Assembly (NCBI GenBank): GCA_029237695.1
Contig: CM055265.1
Span: forward strand, 71,277,912-71,341,911
Direction of reading: 5' to 3'
Source: Conchocele bisecta
Taxonomy: Eukaryota > Mollusca > Bivalvia > Lucinida > Thyasiridae
Length of the DNA: 64,000 nucleotides
Shown: in pieces, positions 46,319 to 57,976 of the stretch
Numbering within the stretch: position 1 is the stretch's first letter
Layout of the letters: the number at the start of each line of letters is the position of its first letter
The notes under the pieces: model-generated
The model's database searches: none
Told to the model about the DNA's origin: nothing
The model's input: the letters and a program-made list of their open reading frames with translations, nothing else
Made by a program: the position numbers and the translations under genes

Positions 46319-46410
46319 GTAAATCAGTTGAGATTGAGACAACTTATCTGATGTATTATGGTTCCATATTAATGCCATGCAGTACTAAAATGCACTGTAC
46401 TACTTTTCAG

Positions 46411-46483
46411 GTTAGCCCAAAGTTTCTACACGGCAACTCCACTTCACACACCTGGCCATTTTCCGCTATTGCAGAATTGATTG
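46411..46483 (+). CDS. MORC3: MORC3/4-like ATPase, exon 2: catalytic helix
   Basis: The acceptor actacttttcag opens [20 protein letters not shown], then AELI and a G that is the first base of Asp. The donor is consensus gtatgt. Exon 3 begins AT-AAT, giving ELID-NAYD exactly as in MORC3/4. Glu of ELID is the general base of GHKL ATPases. 73 nt, fully open. No inverted-arm copy of this exon was found. Confidence 0.95.
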
Positions 46484-48360
46484 GTATGTTTCTGATTTTC
46501 ATTTCATTACCCTTGATATATCATATAGCCCCTATTTTCATGGATCCGTGCCCCTAAGCACATATATTCATATTGTGTGTTATATTCTAATTAATTCCTG
46601 AACATGTATACATGTACATCAACATAAAGTTCAAATCGGTGTTGGCAATTTCCCGGGAAATAAGTTCAAACCAGTGTTGCCGTTGGCAATTTCCCGGGAA
46701 ATAAGAGTACAGTTCTTTAGGGTATTGCGGATTTTAGGATATAGCGGATAGGTGTAGAATTTTTATCAAAATATTGTTTTATAATGTACATTTAAAATAA
46801 ATAAAATTGTACCGTTAGGAAGAGTGATCTATCCCACACACAATGACAGGTTTACTTTGATATAACAGTACCAATACCGTGCATATGGTTTCAAGGGACA
46901 CAATGACGTAACCGGAAGTTTACACCAGTTAAAGCGAAAGTAGGTTGCTCCAGAGTAATTTCACTAACAATGTATAAACAGTTAGTTGGGAAAAAACAAA
47001 CTCTGTGAATAATATGGTGTACAATCATGCCCTCTATGACTGCAAAGAAGCTTGGTTCATAAATGACGCCATGTCACTGAACACAGATGTCAGTAATACT
47101 GAACCTAATTCCGGCAGTAGCGCATCGCCGATTTGGCGTATTTGCGGGGTTCGTCTCAAACAAAATATCACCTGAAAACACTATAGCAAAAGTATTTTTC
47201 AAAGCTATAAATGTTTTTTTTAGAATTTTCTATCTACCAAATAAAGTAAAATGTAACCGTGTGTAAATTAATTTTTTTTCACATTTTTCAAAGCGGGATT
47301 TTTTCATCCCGATCGTGAGAATCTGGTTTTGAGTCTCTAATCGGGAGACTCCCAATCAAATCGGGAGACTTGGCATGTCTGAATGTAATATACACATGAG
47401 CATGTTTCCAAGTCATTTACAAAACAAATACATGCTTTGGAATGTTTTGAGATACCCCTTCAGCTGTTGTCGCACAGGTATCCAGTACACCCTGAAGCTA
47501 TCCGTTACTGACTAATTCAGTGCTTTAGGTAAACAATAAATAATGCGAGGAAAACCTTGAAATAAATTGAAAAGGTAACCCAATTTGGAAAGAAGACACT
47601 TTTTCCTGTATATTGGTACCAGGTACTTGCCAAAATGTTCTATTTTAAAGACGTATGCAGCAATAATCTGCTTAGCTATCTGCTATACCCTAAATAACTG
47701 TATTTCCCAGGACTGCAGGAGGCAGGAAATACCGGGAAATACTAGCGAGGGCAACACTTTTTAAAAAAAAATCAAAATACACATAAAACTTTATATTTCT
47801 GGAAAGAATACACAAATACAAGTGTAAATATGCAATTTTTCAGATACCGAGATATGACCATTTTTGAAAAAATTATAGCATTTTGAAAATCGATATGAAA
47901 TTTATGTCTGTCAGATTTAGAGCATTTTTGTGTACATAGGCATAGTATGCTATTTGGAAGTTTCTGAAACATAAAAATTGTAGAATTGACAGAATGCCAT
48001 ATATTTATGAAAAGTGTGTGCACATATAAACTGAAATATGCCTTTATATTCCATATTATATATTACATTTTTTGAGACAATTATACCATTTTGAACATCA
48101 GCCTTGTGTAAATTTTGCATGTCATATTTGGAACAGTTATGTGTATATCAACATAGCATTGTGTGTGGACTGTTTTAGTCCATAAATATGGTATATAGCT
48201 TCTATAATACGTATAATGCAATACTGTAGTGATGCCAAAAAAGCCAATTAGTGGAGATTGAGCAAGTTTGTGTTGCTATGGTAACTAATATATTATATTT
48301 CGACGAGTAACCATCACAAGTTACATTAATTTTAAAGAAACCATTTCATACATAACATTT
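46484..48360. other. MORC intron 2, low-repeat part
   Basis: A 29-bp direct repeat (ttggcaatttcccgggaaat) lies at 46640 and 46690. Otherwise it is AT-rich intron without recognised elements. Confidence 0.4.
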
Positions 48361-48361
48361 T

Positions 48362-48843
48362 TTGTCGCGCCTGCTTTAGCAGAGGCGCGACTATAGTCGG
48401 CGCTTTTGTCGTCGTCCGCGTCGTCCGGTTTTGGTCTCGCCCGCAAAGCGGAAAGCGAGACATAGGCTTTGCTTTTTCGGAGTCGGTGTCGGCGTCATCA
48501 TTCAATGTTAAGTTTTCGTGTTACGGTCATTACTTCAACACCTTATCAGCTACAGTCATCAAACTTTATACATACCTTTACTATGATATGTAGATGAATA
48601 TAGGACTATTAAACAAAATTCCGGGCTCCAGGGTCAAGGTCAAACTCCTGGTATGGACCTGGCACCAGGTCAGGTTATTCTAATTTCAGAGCTGAATATG
48701 TTGTATCTCGATGTAAATATTCCGTTCTGATTTTGGGATTTTCCTCCCAATGCAGCAGGTTAAAACGGGATCGAACCTGTTTGCCCAGCCTTACATGACC
48801 GTAGCTGTTGATAGGCCGTTAAACACCAATAAACAAACAAACA
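48362..48843 (-). mobile_element. Composite: HINE 3' ends plus a SINE tail
   Basis: On the minus strand a HINE 3' end (tgctaaagcaggcgcgacaa) is at 48362-48430. It is nested against a second (48431-48660) homologous to 20938-21217. Positions 48745-48843 end in ttgataggccgttaaacacc and (AAAC)n, a SINE-like 3' tail. Confidence 0.5.
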
Positions 48844-49030
48844 AGGTCAAACTCTATTTCTTTCTATGCTACAAACTGAACATTAATGCATAAAGACCCG
48901 TTTTCTCGTGCGCTCTGTACACCTTACCTGTAGAGAGAACAATAGCCTTCTCCAGTTGAACACTTGTGCATGTGCAAGCATTCCAGATTGACCACTAAAT
49001 GTCCAGCTAAATTATTACAGGTAAATTATT

Positions 49031-49672
49031 GTCGCGTCTGCTTTAGCAGAGGCGCGACTATAGTCGGCGCTTTTTCCGTCCGCGTCGTCCGTTTTTTTTG
49101 TAAGGCAAATGCATTAAAGTTATTGTTTTTTTCACAATATCTCTTTAACCCCTTGCCAGACTTTGATAATATTTCACATCAATGTTTGTCTAGGGATGAT
49201 GCTTCATTACGCACACCCCCACATCCAAATTCTCAAGGTCAAGGTCATTTATTTACTTGTAATGTTCACCGGTTTTGTAACAGAAATGCGTTAAAGTTAT
49301 TGTTTTTTCACAATATCTCTTTAACCCCTTGCCAGACATTGATAATATTTCATATCAATGTTTGTCTAGGGATGATGCTTCATTACGCACACCCCCACAT
49401 CCAAATTTTGAAGGTCAAGATCATTTATTTACTTGTAATGTTCACCGGATTTGTAACAGAAATGCGTTACGGTTATTGTTTTTTCACAATATCTCTTTAA
49501 CCCCTTTCCAGACATTGATAATATTTCACATCAATGTTTGTCTACGGATGATGCTTCATTATGCACACCCCCACATCCAAATTCTGAAGGTCAAGGTAAT
49601 TTATTTACTTGTAATGTTCACGGTCAAATGCGCGACGCCGCTTCCGTGGCGGAATTCTTGTGTGAGAGTTGG
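49031..49672 (-). mobile_element. HINE-like element with ~165-bp units, minus orientation
   Basis: Three units (caatatctctttaacccctt, gcacacccccacatccaaat) lie between ends gtctgctttagcagaggcgc and cgccgcttccgtggcggaat. Their shadow frames are long only because the units are similar. Confidence 0.65.
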
Positions 49673-49727
49673 GTCCACATGATTGTCTCTTGAAAATGTC
49701 ATGACCATCAGTGTACATGTACATCTG

Positions 49728-49970
49728 GGGCCTGTTTCACTAAACTTCTTATGACTAAAATGTTCGTAAGCGCAAATTTAGGATCGTCTAGAAATTTCAA
49801 TTGATGGATTTACATTTATTGAGCATAGGCTGCATATGCAGCCTATGCTCAATAAATGTAAATCCAATAATTGTTTACAAGAAAACAGTGTTGATGTGCA
49901 ATTTACAGACTATCATAATTTTGCACTTACGAACATTTTAGTTGTACGAAGTTTAGTGAAACGGCCCCCT
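49728..49970. mobile_element. Complete foldback MITE, Harbinger-like ends
   Basis: GGGCCTGTTTCACTAAACTTC to GAAGTTTAGTGAAACGGCCCC, with a perfect centre gcataggctgcatatgcagcctatgc. CTG precedes and follows. Confidence 0.75.
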
Positions 49971-50274
49971 GTTGTGGAATTAACCCAAATATTTTAGTTG
50001 TCACATAGAGTGACATACTCATACTTGTAAGTCGCACTGCATAACAACTACCGTTACATAATCTGGGTTATTGTGGAATGATCATACTAGGTCATATTTG
50101 GGCAATAGATGTACAGCCAGTGTATATGTTTAAAACATTTTGAAACAATGAAATATTACTGCTTCATAATAAACAGCATAACAATAGAATTTGTACTGTG
50201 CTGCATATTGTCGTACATGTATTATAAATGTCACGGTACATAGCTCACTATGGGGAGAAGATGTGTATTCATGC

Positions 50275-50400
50275 CCGGCTAGCTCAGTCGGTTAGAGAGA
50301 TGGTACGGTAAACCAGAGGTCCCGGAGCACATTTTTCTCGGCCTGTGACATTTGGCGCCCACTGGGGGACCGTGACTGATAAATACTGCCCAAATTGTAC
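50275..50400 (+). mobile_element. tRNA-derived SINE head
   Basis: gcccggctagctcagtcggt tagagagatgg has an A-box-like TAGCTCAGTCGG. A degraded B box follows (aggtcccggagc). A tRNA-like core then leads into tggcgcccactgggggaccg. This is a bivalve SINE head rather than a tRNA gene, since the anticodon arm does not fold. Confidence 0.55.
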
Positions 50401-50456
50401 CAAATATATGGAATTCAGATATTTTAGTCGTAAGAAGTTTAGTGAAACGGACCCCG

Positions 50457-50800
50457 GAGCTCCAGATAAGCTGCGTATTTGCGTAAATACCCAATTCAAA
50501 TGGCCAAAAACCCAATTGAAATCGGAAGTAGTGAGTATCAAAAAGCAATGAGAACAATTGTGGTACCTTTATCATGCTGCGGAAAACAATAAACAGACCA
50601 CAAATATAGCATATTTTCTTATTTTTCCAATGAAATACCAAGATGTGTTTTCATTTAGAAGCAAACTGTTCAATAAGTGCGGTCTGCTGATGTGTAAACA
50701 GTAGTGTGATTCTATTTTACACAATTAACATTTTGAAATACCCAATTGCTTCAGAAATGATGGGAGTGACAATACTCAATTACGAATTCCTTATCTGGAC
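50457..50800. mobile_element. GCTCCAGATAAG MITE joined to a Harbinger-like MITE end
   Basis: Positions 50420-50456 (taagaagtttagtgaaacgg) are a MITE end. It abuts gagctccagataagctgcgt, the family at 23018, which ends near attccttatctgga. Confidence 0.6.
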
Positions 50801-50869
50801 TGCTCCAGGCCCACTCTAAACTCTAGATTATCCTGGAGCTCTGCTGGATACAATTTAGTGGCATGTTAT

Positions 50870-53176
50870 AGGAATGGGAAAAATTTCTGGGCTCCAGTAG
50901 GGAGCATTATTTTTTTTAATTTTTAAACTTTTTTTTTCCATGTTTGTTTTCAAATTGTTTTCAATTTTTGTCTAGTAGCATAAGGTCATATGTGCTATAT
51001 ACGGACTATTATCGTATAATAAAACAATTATTGACTAGTGAGCAATAGAATATACTCTGATATTCTATGGCTCACTAGTCAATAATTGTATCCCCCGGAC
51101 TCCGTCGGGGGATACTGGGATTTTTTTTTTTTTTTTGACAGCGCGCCGCATCCGCGTACCGCAGACACTTCTTGTCCGGAGCATAAACCGAAAACACCCC
51201 TTTGGAATATTTTCATGAAACTTCACACATGCATAGACCACGACCCGAAGGTGTGTCGCGCACAAGAATGACAACTCTTGCATAGCTAATTTTTTAGTTA
51301 TCTCCCTTTTTTGTTTCTCGCACTGATTTCGTGTCCGGAGCATAACTCCACCACCCTTTGGAATATTTTCATGAAACTTCACACGTGCATAAACCACGAC
51401 CCGAAGGTGTGTCGCGCACAAGAATGACAACTCTTGCATAGCTAATTTTTTTGAGTTATCTCCCTTTTTTGTTTCGTGCACTGATTGACCATAACTCGAC
51501 CACCCTTTGGAATATTTTTATGAAACTTCACACATTCAATTAGACCACGAACCGAAGGTGTGTCGTGCACAAGAATGACAACTCTTGCATAGCTAATTTT
51601 TTAGTTATCTCCCATCTCCCTTTTTTGTTTTCGCGCACTGATTTCCTGTCCGGAGCATAACTCGACCACCCTTTGGAATATTTTCATGAAACTTCACACA
51701 TGCATAGACCACGACCCGGAGGTGTGTCGCGCACAAGAATGACAACTCTTGCGTAGCTAATTTTTGAGTTATCTCCTTTTTTTGTTTTGCGCACTCTACA
51801 AACTGGACAATAATGCATGAAGACCCGTTTTCTCGTCTGCTCTGTACACCTTTTCTCGTGTGCTCTGTACACGTTACCTGTAGAGAGAACAATAGAGACT
51901 GGGAGAACCATTCACCTGTCCATGTGCTGCATGTGCTAGCATGTGCAAATGTCCAGTCTTGACCACAGGTAATTTATACAGGTAAATTACTACATTGGAT
52001 ATTACATTTCCGTAAACTGTGTTGAAAATATTGTGGCATTATGTGGACCTGTGCAGATATATGTAGATAAATATAGGACTATTAAAAAAAAAATCTGTGC
52101 TCCAGTAGCAAGCATTATTATTTTTAAACTTTTTTTTCTTTTTTCCATTTCTTTTTTTTCATTTTTTTTTTCAAATTATTTTTTTTTTCAATTTTTGTCT
52201 AGTAGCATAAGGTCGTAAGTGCTATATACAGACTATTCACCTGTGCATGTGCTAGCATGTGCAACTGACCACTGACCACTTACAGGTAATTTATACAGGT
52301 AAATGATTATATTACATTTCCGTAAACTGTGTTGAAAATATTGTGGCAATATGTGGACCTGTGTATATATGATATGTAGATAAATATAGGACTATTAAAA
52401 AACATTCTGGGCTCCAGTAGGGAGCATTATTCTTTTATTTTTTTTAAATTTAATCTTTTTTTCCATTTATTTTTTTACATTCTTTTTCAATTTTTTAGCT
52501 GACCACTAACTTATTACAGGTAATTTATACAGGTACATTATTACATTTCCGTAAACTGTGTTGACAATACTGTGGCAGTATGTGGGCCTGTGCAGATATA
52601 TGTAGATACATATAGGACTATTAACAAAAATTCTGGGCTCCAGTAGCGAGCATTATTATTTTATTTTTTTTGTATATTACATTTCCGTAAACTGTGTTGA
52701 AAATATTGTGGCATTATGTGGACCTGTGCAGATATATGTAGATAACTATAGGACTATTAAAAAAAAATTCTGGGCTCCAGTAGCAAGCATTATTATTTTT
52801 AATTTTTAAACTTTTTTTTTCCATTTTTTTTTAAAATTCTTTTTTCAAATTCTTTTTCAATTTTTGTCTAGTAGCATAAGGTCGTAAGTGCTATATACAG
52901 ACTATTATCATATAATAAAACAATTATTGACTAGTGAGCCCAGGCCTCGACAAATCCACTCGTCCGCTCGTATTGGCGAGTGAATTTTCGATCTGGACGA
53001 GTGGTAATTTGAAGAGACGAGTGGTAATTTGAAGAGACGGTGCGGCACAAACATTTAAACATATAGGAATGCATGAGTTGAAATCCAATCTGGACGAGAG
53101 GAAAATTAAGTATTTGTCGAGGCCTGGAGCCATAGAATATAATCTGATATTCTATGGCTCACTAGTCAATAATTGT
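50870..53176. repeat. Complex of pearl-like arrays and palindromes in MORC intron 2
   Basis: Units with ggactattaaaaaaaattct and gctccagtagcaagcattat recur at 50880, 52080, 52390, 52620 and 52750. A second array (51170-51800, minus orientation, ~145-bp units aaacttcacacatgcataga) ends in the hairpin tatcccccg..cgggggata at 51090. The palindrome caattattgactagtgagc occurs at 51025 and 52920. Confidence 0.6.
52940..53127. mobile_element. 188-bp foldback MITE, CAGGCCTCGACAAAT ends, 5-bp duplication GAGCC
   Basis: CAGGCCTCGACAAAT at the left and ATTTGTCGAGGCCTG at the right are inverted. GAGCC flanks both sides. The empty site gtgagccatagaat survives in the other half of the host palindrome. Confidence 0.75.
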
Positions 53177-53349
53177 ATAATATGTTCGGGCCAATGAAAA
53201 TTGCTTTTGGGCCCAGGCTCGAGGTGCAAGGCGGGACAAGGCGAGGCATCTGATTCCGCGGAATTCTTGTTTACTTATCTCCCTTTGTTATTTCGTGCTC
53301 TGATTTTGTATCCAGAGCATAACTCGAACACCCTTTGGAATATTTTTAT

Positions 53350-54640
53350 GCCGATAGTGGAGGGGGCATTTAGTGTTACCCTTGTCCGTCCGTCCGTCCG
53401 CACACATGAATGGGTACTTGTTGTAAGCGTACGGGGATCTTATTGGGTAGGGTTAGGATAGTGTTGGGTACTCTTGTTGGGTATTTTTATACAGTAAAAA
53501 CCCAACAAGTATTCATTCGTAGGAACGTGCGTCCCGTCCGTCCGTCCGTCACAAAACTTTAACACTCGGGTAAATGTCTCGTAATTTCTTCATCCTTCGA
53601 CCGATCTGCTTCATATTTCATATACACATTGCTCTGATGGTTCACTACCGCCCTGTGCCAAATCCACGTTCGTCCTGCCCCCGCCAAGCCCAGGGTCAAG
53701 GTTACATACTTGGTGCTTCAAAAACTTTAACGCTCGGGTAAATATCTTATAATTTCTGTTTTCTTTCACGGATCTGCTTCATATTTCATTTACACATTGC
53801 TCTAATGGTCCTCTACCGCCCTGTGCCAAATCCACGTTCGTCCTGCCCCCGCCAAGCCCAGGGTCAAGGTCACATACTTAGTGCTTCAAAAACTTTAACG
53901 CTCGCTAGGGTATCTTACTATACTGCTGGTCCTTTCATGATCCATTTCTCATATCATATACGCATTGCTCTAAACTAATGGTCTCTATTTCTACGCCCTG
54001 CTGCCTCAAGCCCTCCACGTTCGTCCTGCCCCCGCCAAGCCGGTCAAGTCACATACTTAGTGCTTCAAAAACTTAACCGCTGGGTTGCCGTAATATCTAA
54101 AATTTCTGTTTTCTTTCATAAGGATCATCTTCATATTTCATATACGCATTGCTCTAATGGTCCTCTACCGCCCTGTGCCAAATCCACGTTCGTCCTGCCC
54201 CAGCCAATCCAGGGTCAAGGTCACATACTTGGTGCTTTAAAAATTAAAAAACTTTAATGCTCAGGTAAATATCTTATAATTTTTCTTTCCATTCACGGAT
54301 CAACTTCATATCATCATACGCGTTGCTCTAATGGTCCTCTACCGCCCTGTGCCAAAATCCACGTTCGTCCCGCTCCCGCCAAGCCCAGGGTTAACATCAC
54401 ATACTTAGTGCTTCAAAAACTTTAACGCTCAGGTAAATATCTTATAATTTCTGTTTTTTTATTTCACTGATCAGCTTCATATTTCATATATGCATTGCTC
54501 TAATGGTCCTCTACCGCCCTGTGCCAAATCCACGTTCATCCTGCCCCGCCGCCAAGCCCAGGGTCAAGGTCACTACTTGGTGCTTCAAAAACTTTAACGC
54601 TCAGGTAAAGAAAATTTTTGACTTGGAATTTGGCCTCATT
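53350..54640 (-). mobile_element. Pearl/HINE-like array, reverse of the 11.6-13.8 kb family
   Basis: About seven ~165-bp units (atggtcctctaccgccctgt, cgccaagcccagggtcaagg) lie between a GTCC microsatellite tail (53380-53400, repeated near 53535) and 54640. Several units carry small indels (53930-54110). Confidence 0.7.
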
Positions 54641-55190
54641 TATTATCAAAGCGATATGTGGGACATCCGTGTTCTATGAACACATTTTCTAGTTTATTAA
54701 ACTTCACACATGCATAGAAGACGACCCAAAGGTGTGTCGCACGTAAGAATGACAACTCTTGCGTCGTTAATTTCTTAGTTATCTCCCTTTGTTGTTTCGT
54801 GCACTGATTTCGTGTCCGGAGCATAACTCGAACACCCTTTGGAATATTTTCATGAAACTTCACACATGCATAGACCACGACCCTAAAGGTGTGTCATGCA
54901 AGAATGACAACTCTTGCATCACTAATTTTTTAGTTATCTCCCTTTGTTTTTTCCGTCACTGATTTTGTCTCCGGAGCATAACTCGAACACCCTTTTTCTA
55001 ACTACTTGTGTATCTGGGGAGGGGGATACACATGCGCTTGTCGACAAGCGTCCATTTCTAGTTGTATAATATGTTCGGGCCAGTGAAAATTGCTTTAGGG
55101 CCCAGGCTCGAGGTCCAGGCAGGACAAGGCGAGACATTTGATTCCGCGGAATTCTTGTTAAGCAACTACTCAGCTTATCTGGAGCTCTGA
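54641..55190. repeat. Pearl-array remnants before MORC exon 3
   Basis: A 5' end in minus orientation (gttctatgaacacattttct) is at 54670-54695. Two units of the 51.2-kb array follow. Another HINE 5' end (gattccgcggaattcttgtt, minus) is at 55140-55159. A MITE end (agcttatctggagctctg) finishes ~29 bp before exon 3. Confidence 0.55.
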
Positions 55191-55215
55191 GTTTCCCTTT
55201 TGCTGTACCTCATAG

Positions 55216-55348
55216 ATAATGCGTATGACCCAGATGTGGATGCCACTGAGCTATGGATAGACAAGCGGGTCATCAACACCTACAACACGCTCACCTTTGT
55301 CGACAATGGAAACGGAATGAACGAGGACAAGTTGACCAAAATGATGAG
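55216..55348 (+). CDS. MORC3: MORC3/4-like ATPase, exon 3: GHKL motifs I-II
   Basis: The acceptor tgctgtacctcatag and donor gtaatg bound 133 nt. Its codons give [27 protein letters not shown] and [16 protein letters not shown], plus two bases of Ser. The Asn of ELIDN coordinates Mg-ATP, and DNGNG is the second GHKL nucleotide-binding motif. Phases match exon 2 (G|AT) and exon 4 (AG|T). It is almost identical to the minus-strand exon at 24980-25112. Confidence 0.95.
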
Positions 55349-55351
55349 GTA

Positions 55352-56152
55352 ATGGCGTGCTACTTGACGGATTGTAACCAAATTTGGTAAGGTAAGCCGA
55401 AGAAGTCTATTTATTTTCAAAAATTTCCGATGACTAATCCCCCCTTGGCAGCCATTTTTATTTTTCGCACTCTGTATCCTTGTCCACGCAAGAACTCAAG
55501 TTGTACTTCACCGCTTGTAACCAAATTCGGTATACATGTTTATCACGGCAAAACGAAGAAGCCTATTGATTTTGAAAAATTTCCGAAGACTTATCTCCCC
55601 TTGGCGGCCATTTTTGTCGCGCCCGCTTGCGGAAAGCGCGATATAGTCGGCCGTTTGGCGTACGTACGTACGTGTGTCCGGTTAAAGTTTTGGGTTAAGT
55701 TGTTTGGTTAAGTTGTTTGGTTAAGTTTTTTGGTTAAAGTTTTTGGTTAAGTTCTTTGGTTAAAGTTTTTGGTTAAGTTTTTTTGGTTAAGTTGTTTGGT
55801 TAAGTTGTTTGGTTAAAGTTTTTGGTTAAGTTTTTTGGTTAAGTTTTTTGTTAAAGTTTTTGGTTAAGTTTTTTGGTTAAGTTTTTTGGTTAAGTTTTTT
55901 GGTTAAAGTTTTTCGTTATATATATTTTTTTTAGTGTCCATGCCTCGCCACAAGGCGCGACATGCAGGCCGCGGCCATCTAGTTAATTTTCGCACTCTGT
56001 ATCCTTGTCCACGCAATAACTCAAGTTCTACTTGACAGATCGTAACCAAATTTGGTTTACATGTTTATCATGTCAAGATGAGTTCTCTCCCCTTGTTGAC
56101 TGGCCTTGCCTCGACGGGCGTATATTGTGACCTTCGGTACTCTTGTTAAGAA
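55352..56152 (-). mobile_element. Pearl-like element (agtgccg... family) split by a second HINE
   Basis: The 5' end (minus) aacaagagtaccgaaggtca is at ~56152, with units accaaatttggtatacatg. The 3' end is lost next to the exon-3 donor. It is interrupted at 55613-55979. Confidence 0.65.
55613..55979 (-). mobile_element. HINE-like element with (GGTTAAGTTTTTT)n core
   Basis: Ends are tgtcgcgcccgcttgcggaa and gcaggccgcggccatctag. The core (55680-55915) is a 12-14-bp tandem repeat, ggttaagttttttggttaaa. Confidence 0.7.
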
Positions 56153-56240
56153 TTAACTTCTAAACTTGATTGATCACGAGTCATTTCTGACCGCATCATT
56201 CACTCGAAATTTTGCATTTGCTCCTAGATTTGACAATTAT

Positions 56241-56658
56241 TGTCGAGCCCGCTTGCGGAAAGCGAGACATAGTGATCACAATGACGTCCGGGTGTCCGTG
56301 CGTTCGTGTGTGCGTCCTACCAAAATCTGCATTAAAGTTTTTAAATACCTTATATCTCTGCCGTCCTAAGTCACATTGACTTGAAACTTCATATGCGTAT
56401 TAGTCATCATTCATATATTCATTCTGTGTCCCACTCGTGCGGCCCCTGTGCCCCTATGTCAAGGTCAAATCACTTAGAAGTTTGCATTAAAGTTTGTGTC
56501 AAAATTTGCGTTAAAGTTTTCACATACCTACTATCTCTGTAACCGTAAGTCTGATTTGCTTGAAACTTTGTATGCTTATTGGGCATCAAACTTCAAATAA
56601 ATACACTCTGAGACCATCAAATGCCTCGGCGGGCTCGACATGCGGGCCGCGGCCATCC
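56241..56658 (-). mobile_element. HINE-like element with an empty site in the other arm
   Basis: Ends are tgtcgagcccgcttgcggaa and catgcgggccgcggccatcc. Two ~170-bp units (aagtttttaaataccttata) form the core. The left arm reads directly across (gacaattttctttaataatg in reverse complement), so it inserted after the duplication or was lost there. Confidence 0.75.
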
Positions 56659-56773
56659 TCGTCTTTAATAATGCTGAATAGAAAATACCCATTGGAAATG
56701 ATTCTAAAGTGCTGTGTTGTTGATGAGAACAATGGGAAAGTGTGAATATTAGACACAACATTTAATCTAGCAT

Positions 56774-57179
56774 CAGGGCTCCAGATAAGGAATTAGTAAT
56801 TGAGTATTTTTACTCCCATCATTTCTGAAGCAATTGGGTATTTCAAAGTTTTAATTGGGTAAAATAAAATCACACTACTGTTTACACATCAACAGACAGC
56901 AATTATTGAATAGTTTTCTTCTAAATGAAACATGTCTTGGCATTTCATTAGAATTGTCTCCTTGGAGACAATTCTAATGAAATACCAAGATGTGTTTTCA
57001 TGGAAAAATAAAAAATATGCTATATCTGTGGTCTGTTTATTGTTTTCTGTAGCATGATAAAGATACCACAAATTTTTTATTGCTTTTTGATACTCACTAC
57101 TTCTGATTTCAATTGGGTTTTTGGCAATTTTAATTGGGTATTATAATTTACGCAAATACACACCTTATCTGGAGCTCTG
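56774..57179. mobile_element. CAGGGCTCCAGATAAGG MITE (partner of 23018-23416)
   Basis: Ends CAGGGCTCCAGATAAGGAAT and CACCTTATCTGGAGCTCTG; palindromic centre ttgtctccttggagacaatt. Flanks match those of the left-arm copy. Confidence 0.7.
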
Positions 57180-57214
57180 TCAGCATTGTAATCACTATGT
57201 TTAATGACTTCACT

Positions 57215-57710
57215 GATGCATGATCAGATGGTTACAACAACAACAATAGCTGAACGTGTTGAAATCTTGCCCACTCCAAAGTAAGTATTATTTGATATCT
57301 ATCTTAATATTCAATGGATTTGGATGAACTATGTCGCAGCAAACGCGTCTTCCTGAGCTGCATTTGGTCGTCCCGGGAGTTCGGCACGTACTTATGTCGT
57401 TTTTGCGAAGAATCTATTTCCGTGTCTGTAGACAGGAAATCGATTCTTCGCAAAAACGACGGAAGTTTGGGCCAAAGTCCCGGGAGTTCGGCACAGACTT
57501 ACATGTATGTCGTTTTTGCGAAGAATCAATTTCCGTGTCGGAGACCACAAAATGCAGCTTAACAAGACGCGTTTGATGTGCTATATTTCATCAAAATCCG
57601 TTACCTAATTAGGACAAAATAAAAGAATATGTACTTTGAATCGGAGGGCTTCTGGAAGTTTCAGTACTTGTTGTTGTTGTTGTTGTAACCACGTGATCAT
57701 ACACCTTGTT
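57215..57710. mobile_element. Foldback MITE (partner of 22418-22910)
   Basis: atggttacaacaacaacaat and ttgttgttgttgtaaccacg are the ends. Inner tcgtttttgcgaagaatc arms occur in both directions. Confidence 0.65.
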
Positions 57711-57976
57711 ACATAACTGATGATTTAAAACGAGTTTAGTGATTTCATAAGAAAATGATATGCCAAGTTTCTTAACCCTTTCGACCCTAAATAACTGGAA
57801 TGGACTGTGATGTGTTAATTTTCCTACCTATCCAATCGTCACAAAATGATTTTCAGACTAGTCCATTTATGAAAAGGGGGTGTTGTTTTTTTTTCTAAAA
57901 AAATATGTAAATTAGTTGCAAAAAGTGCAGATCCTGATGAGACGGCTCTCGTGACGAGCCGGCTCATCTGGATCTA

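Noticed and set aside
55201..55216. Coding read-through YLIDNAYD without splicing at exon 3
   Set aside because: CTCATAGAT coincidentally reads L-I-D, but exon 2 ends AELI-G with a consensus donor and joins AT-AAT in phase.
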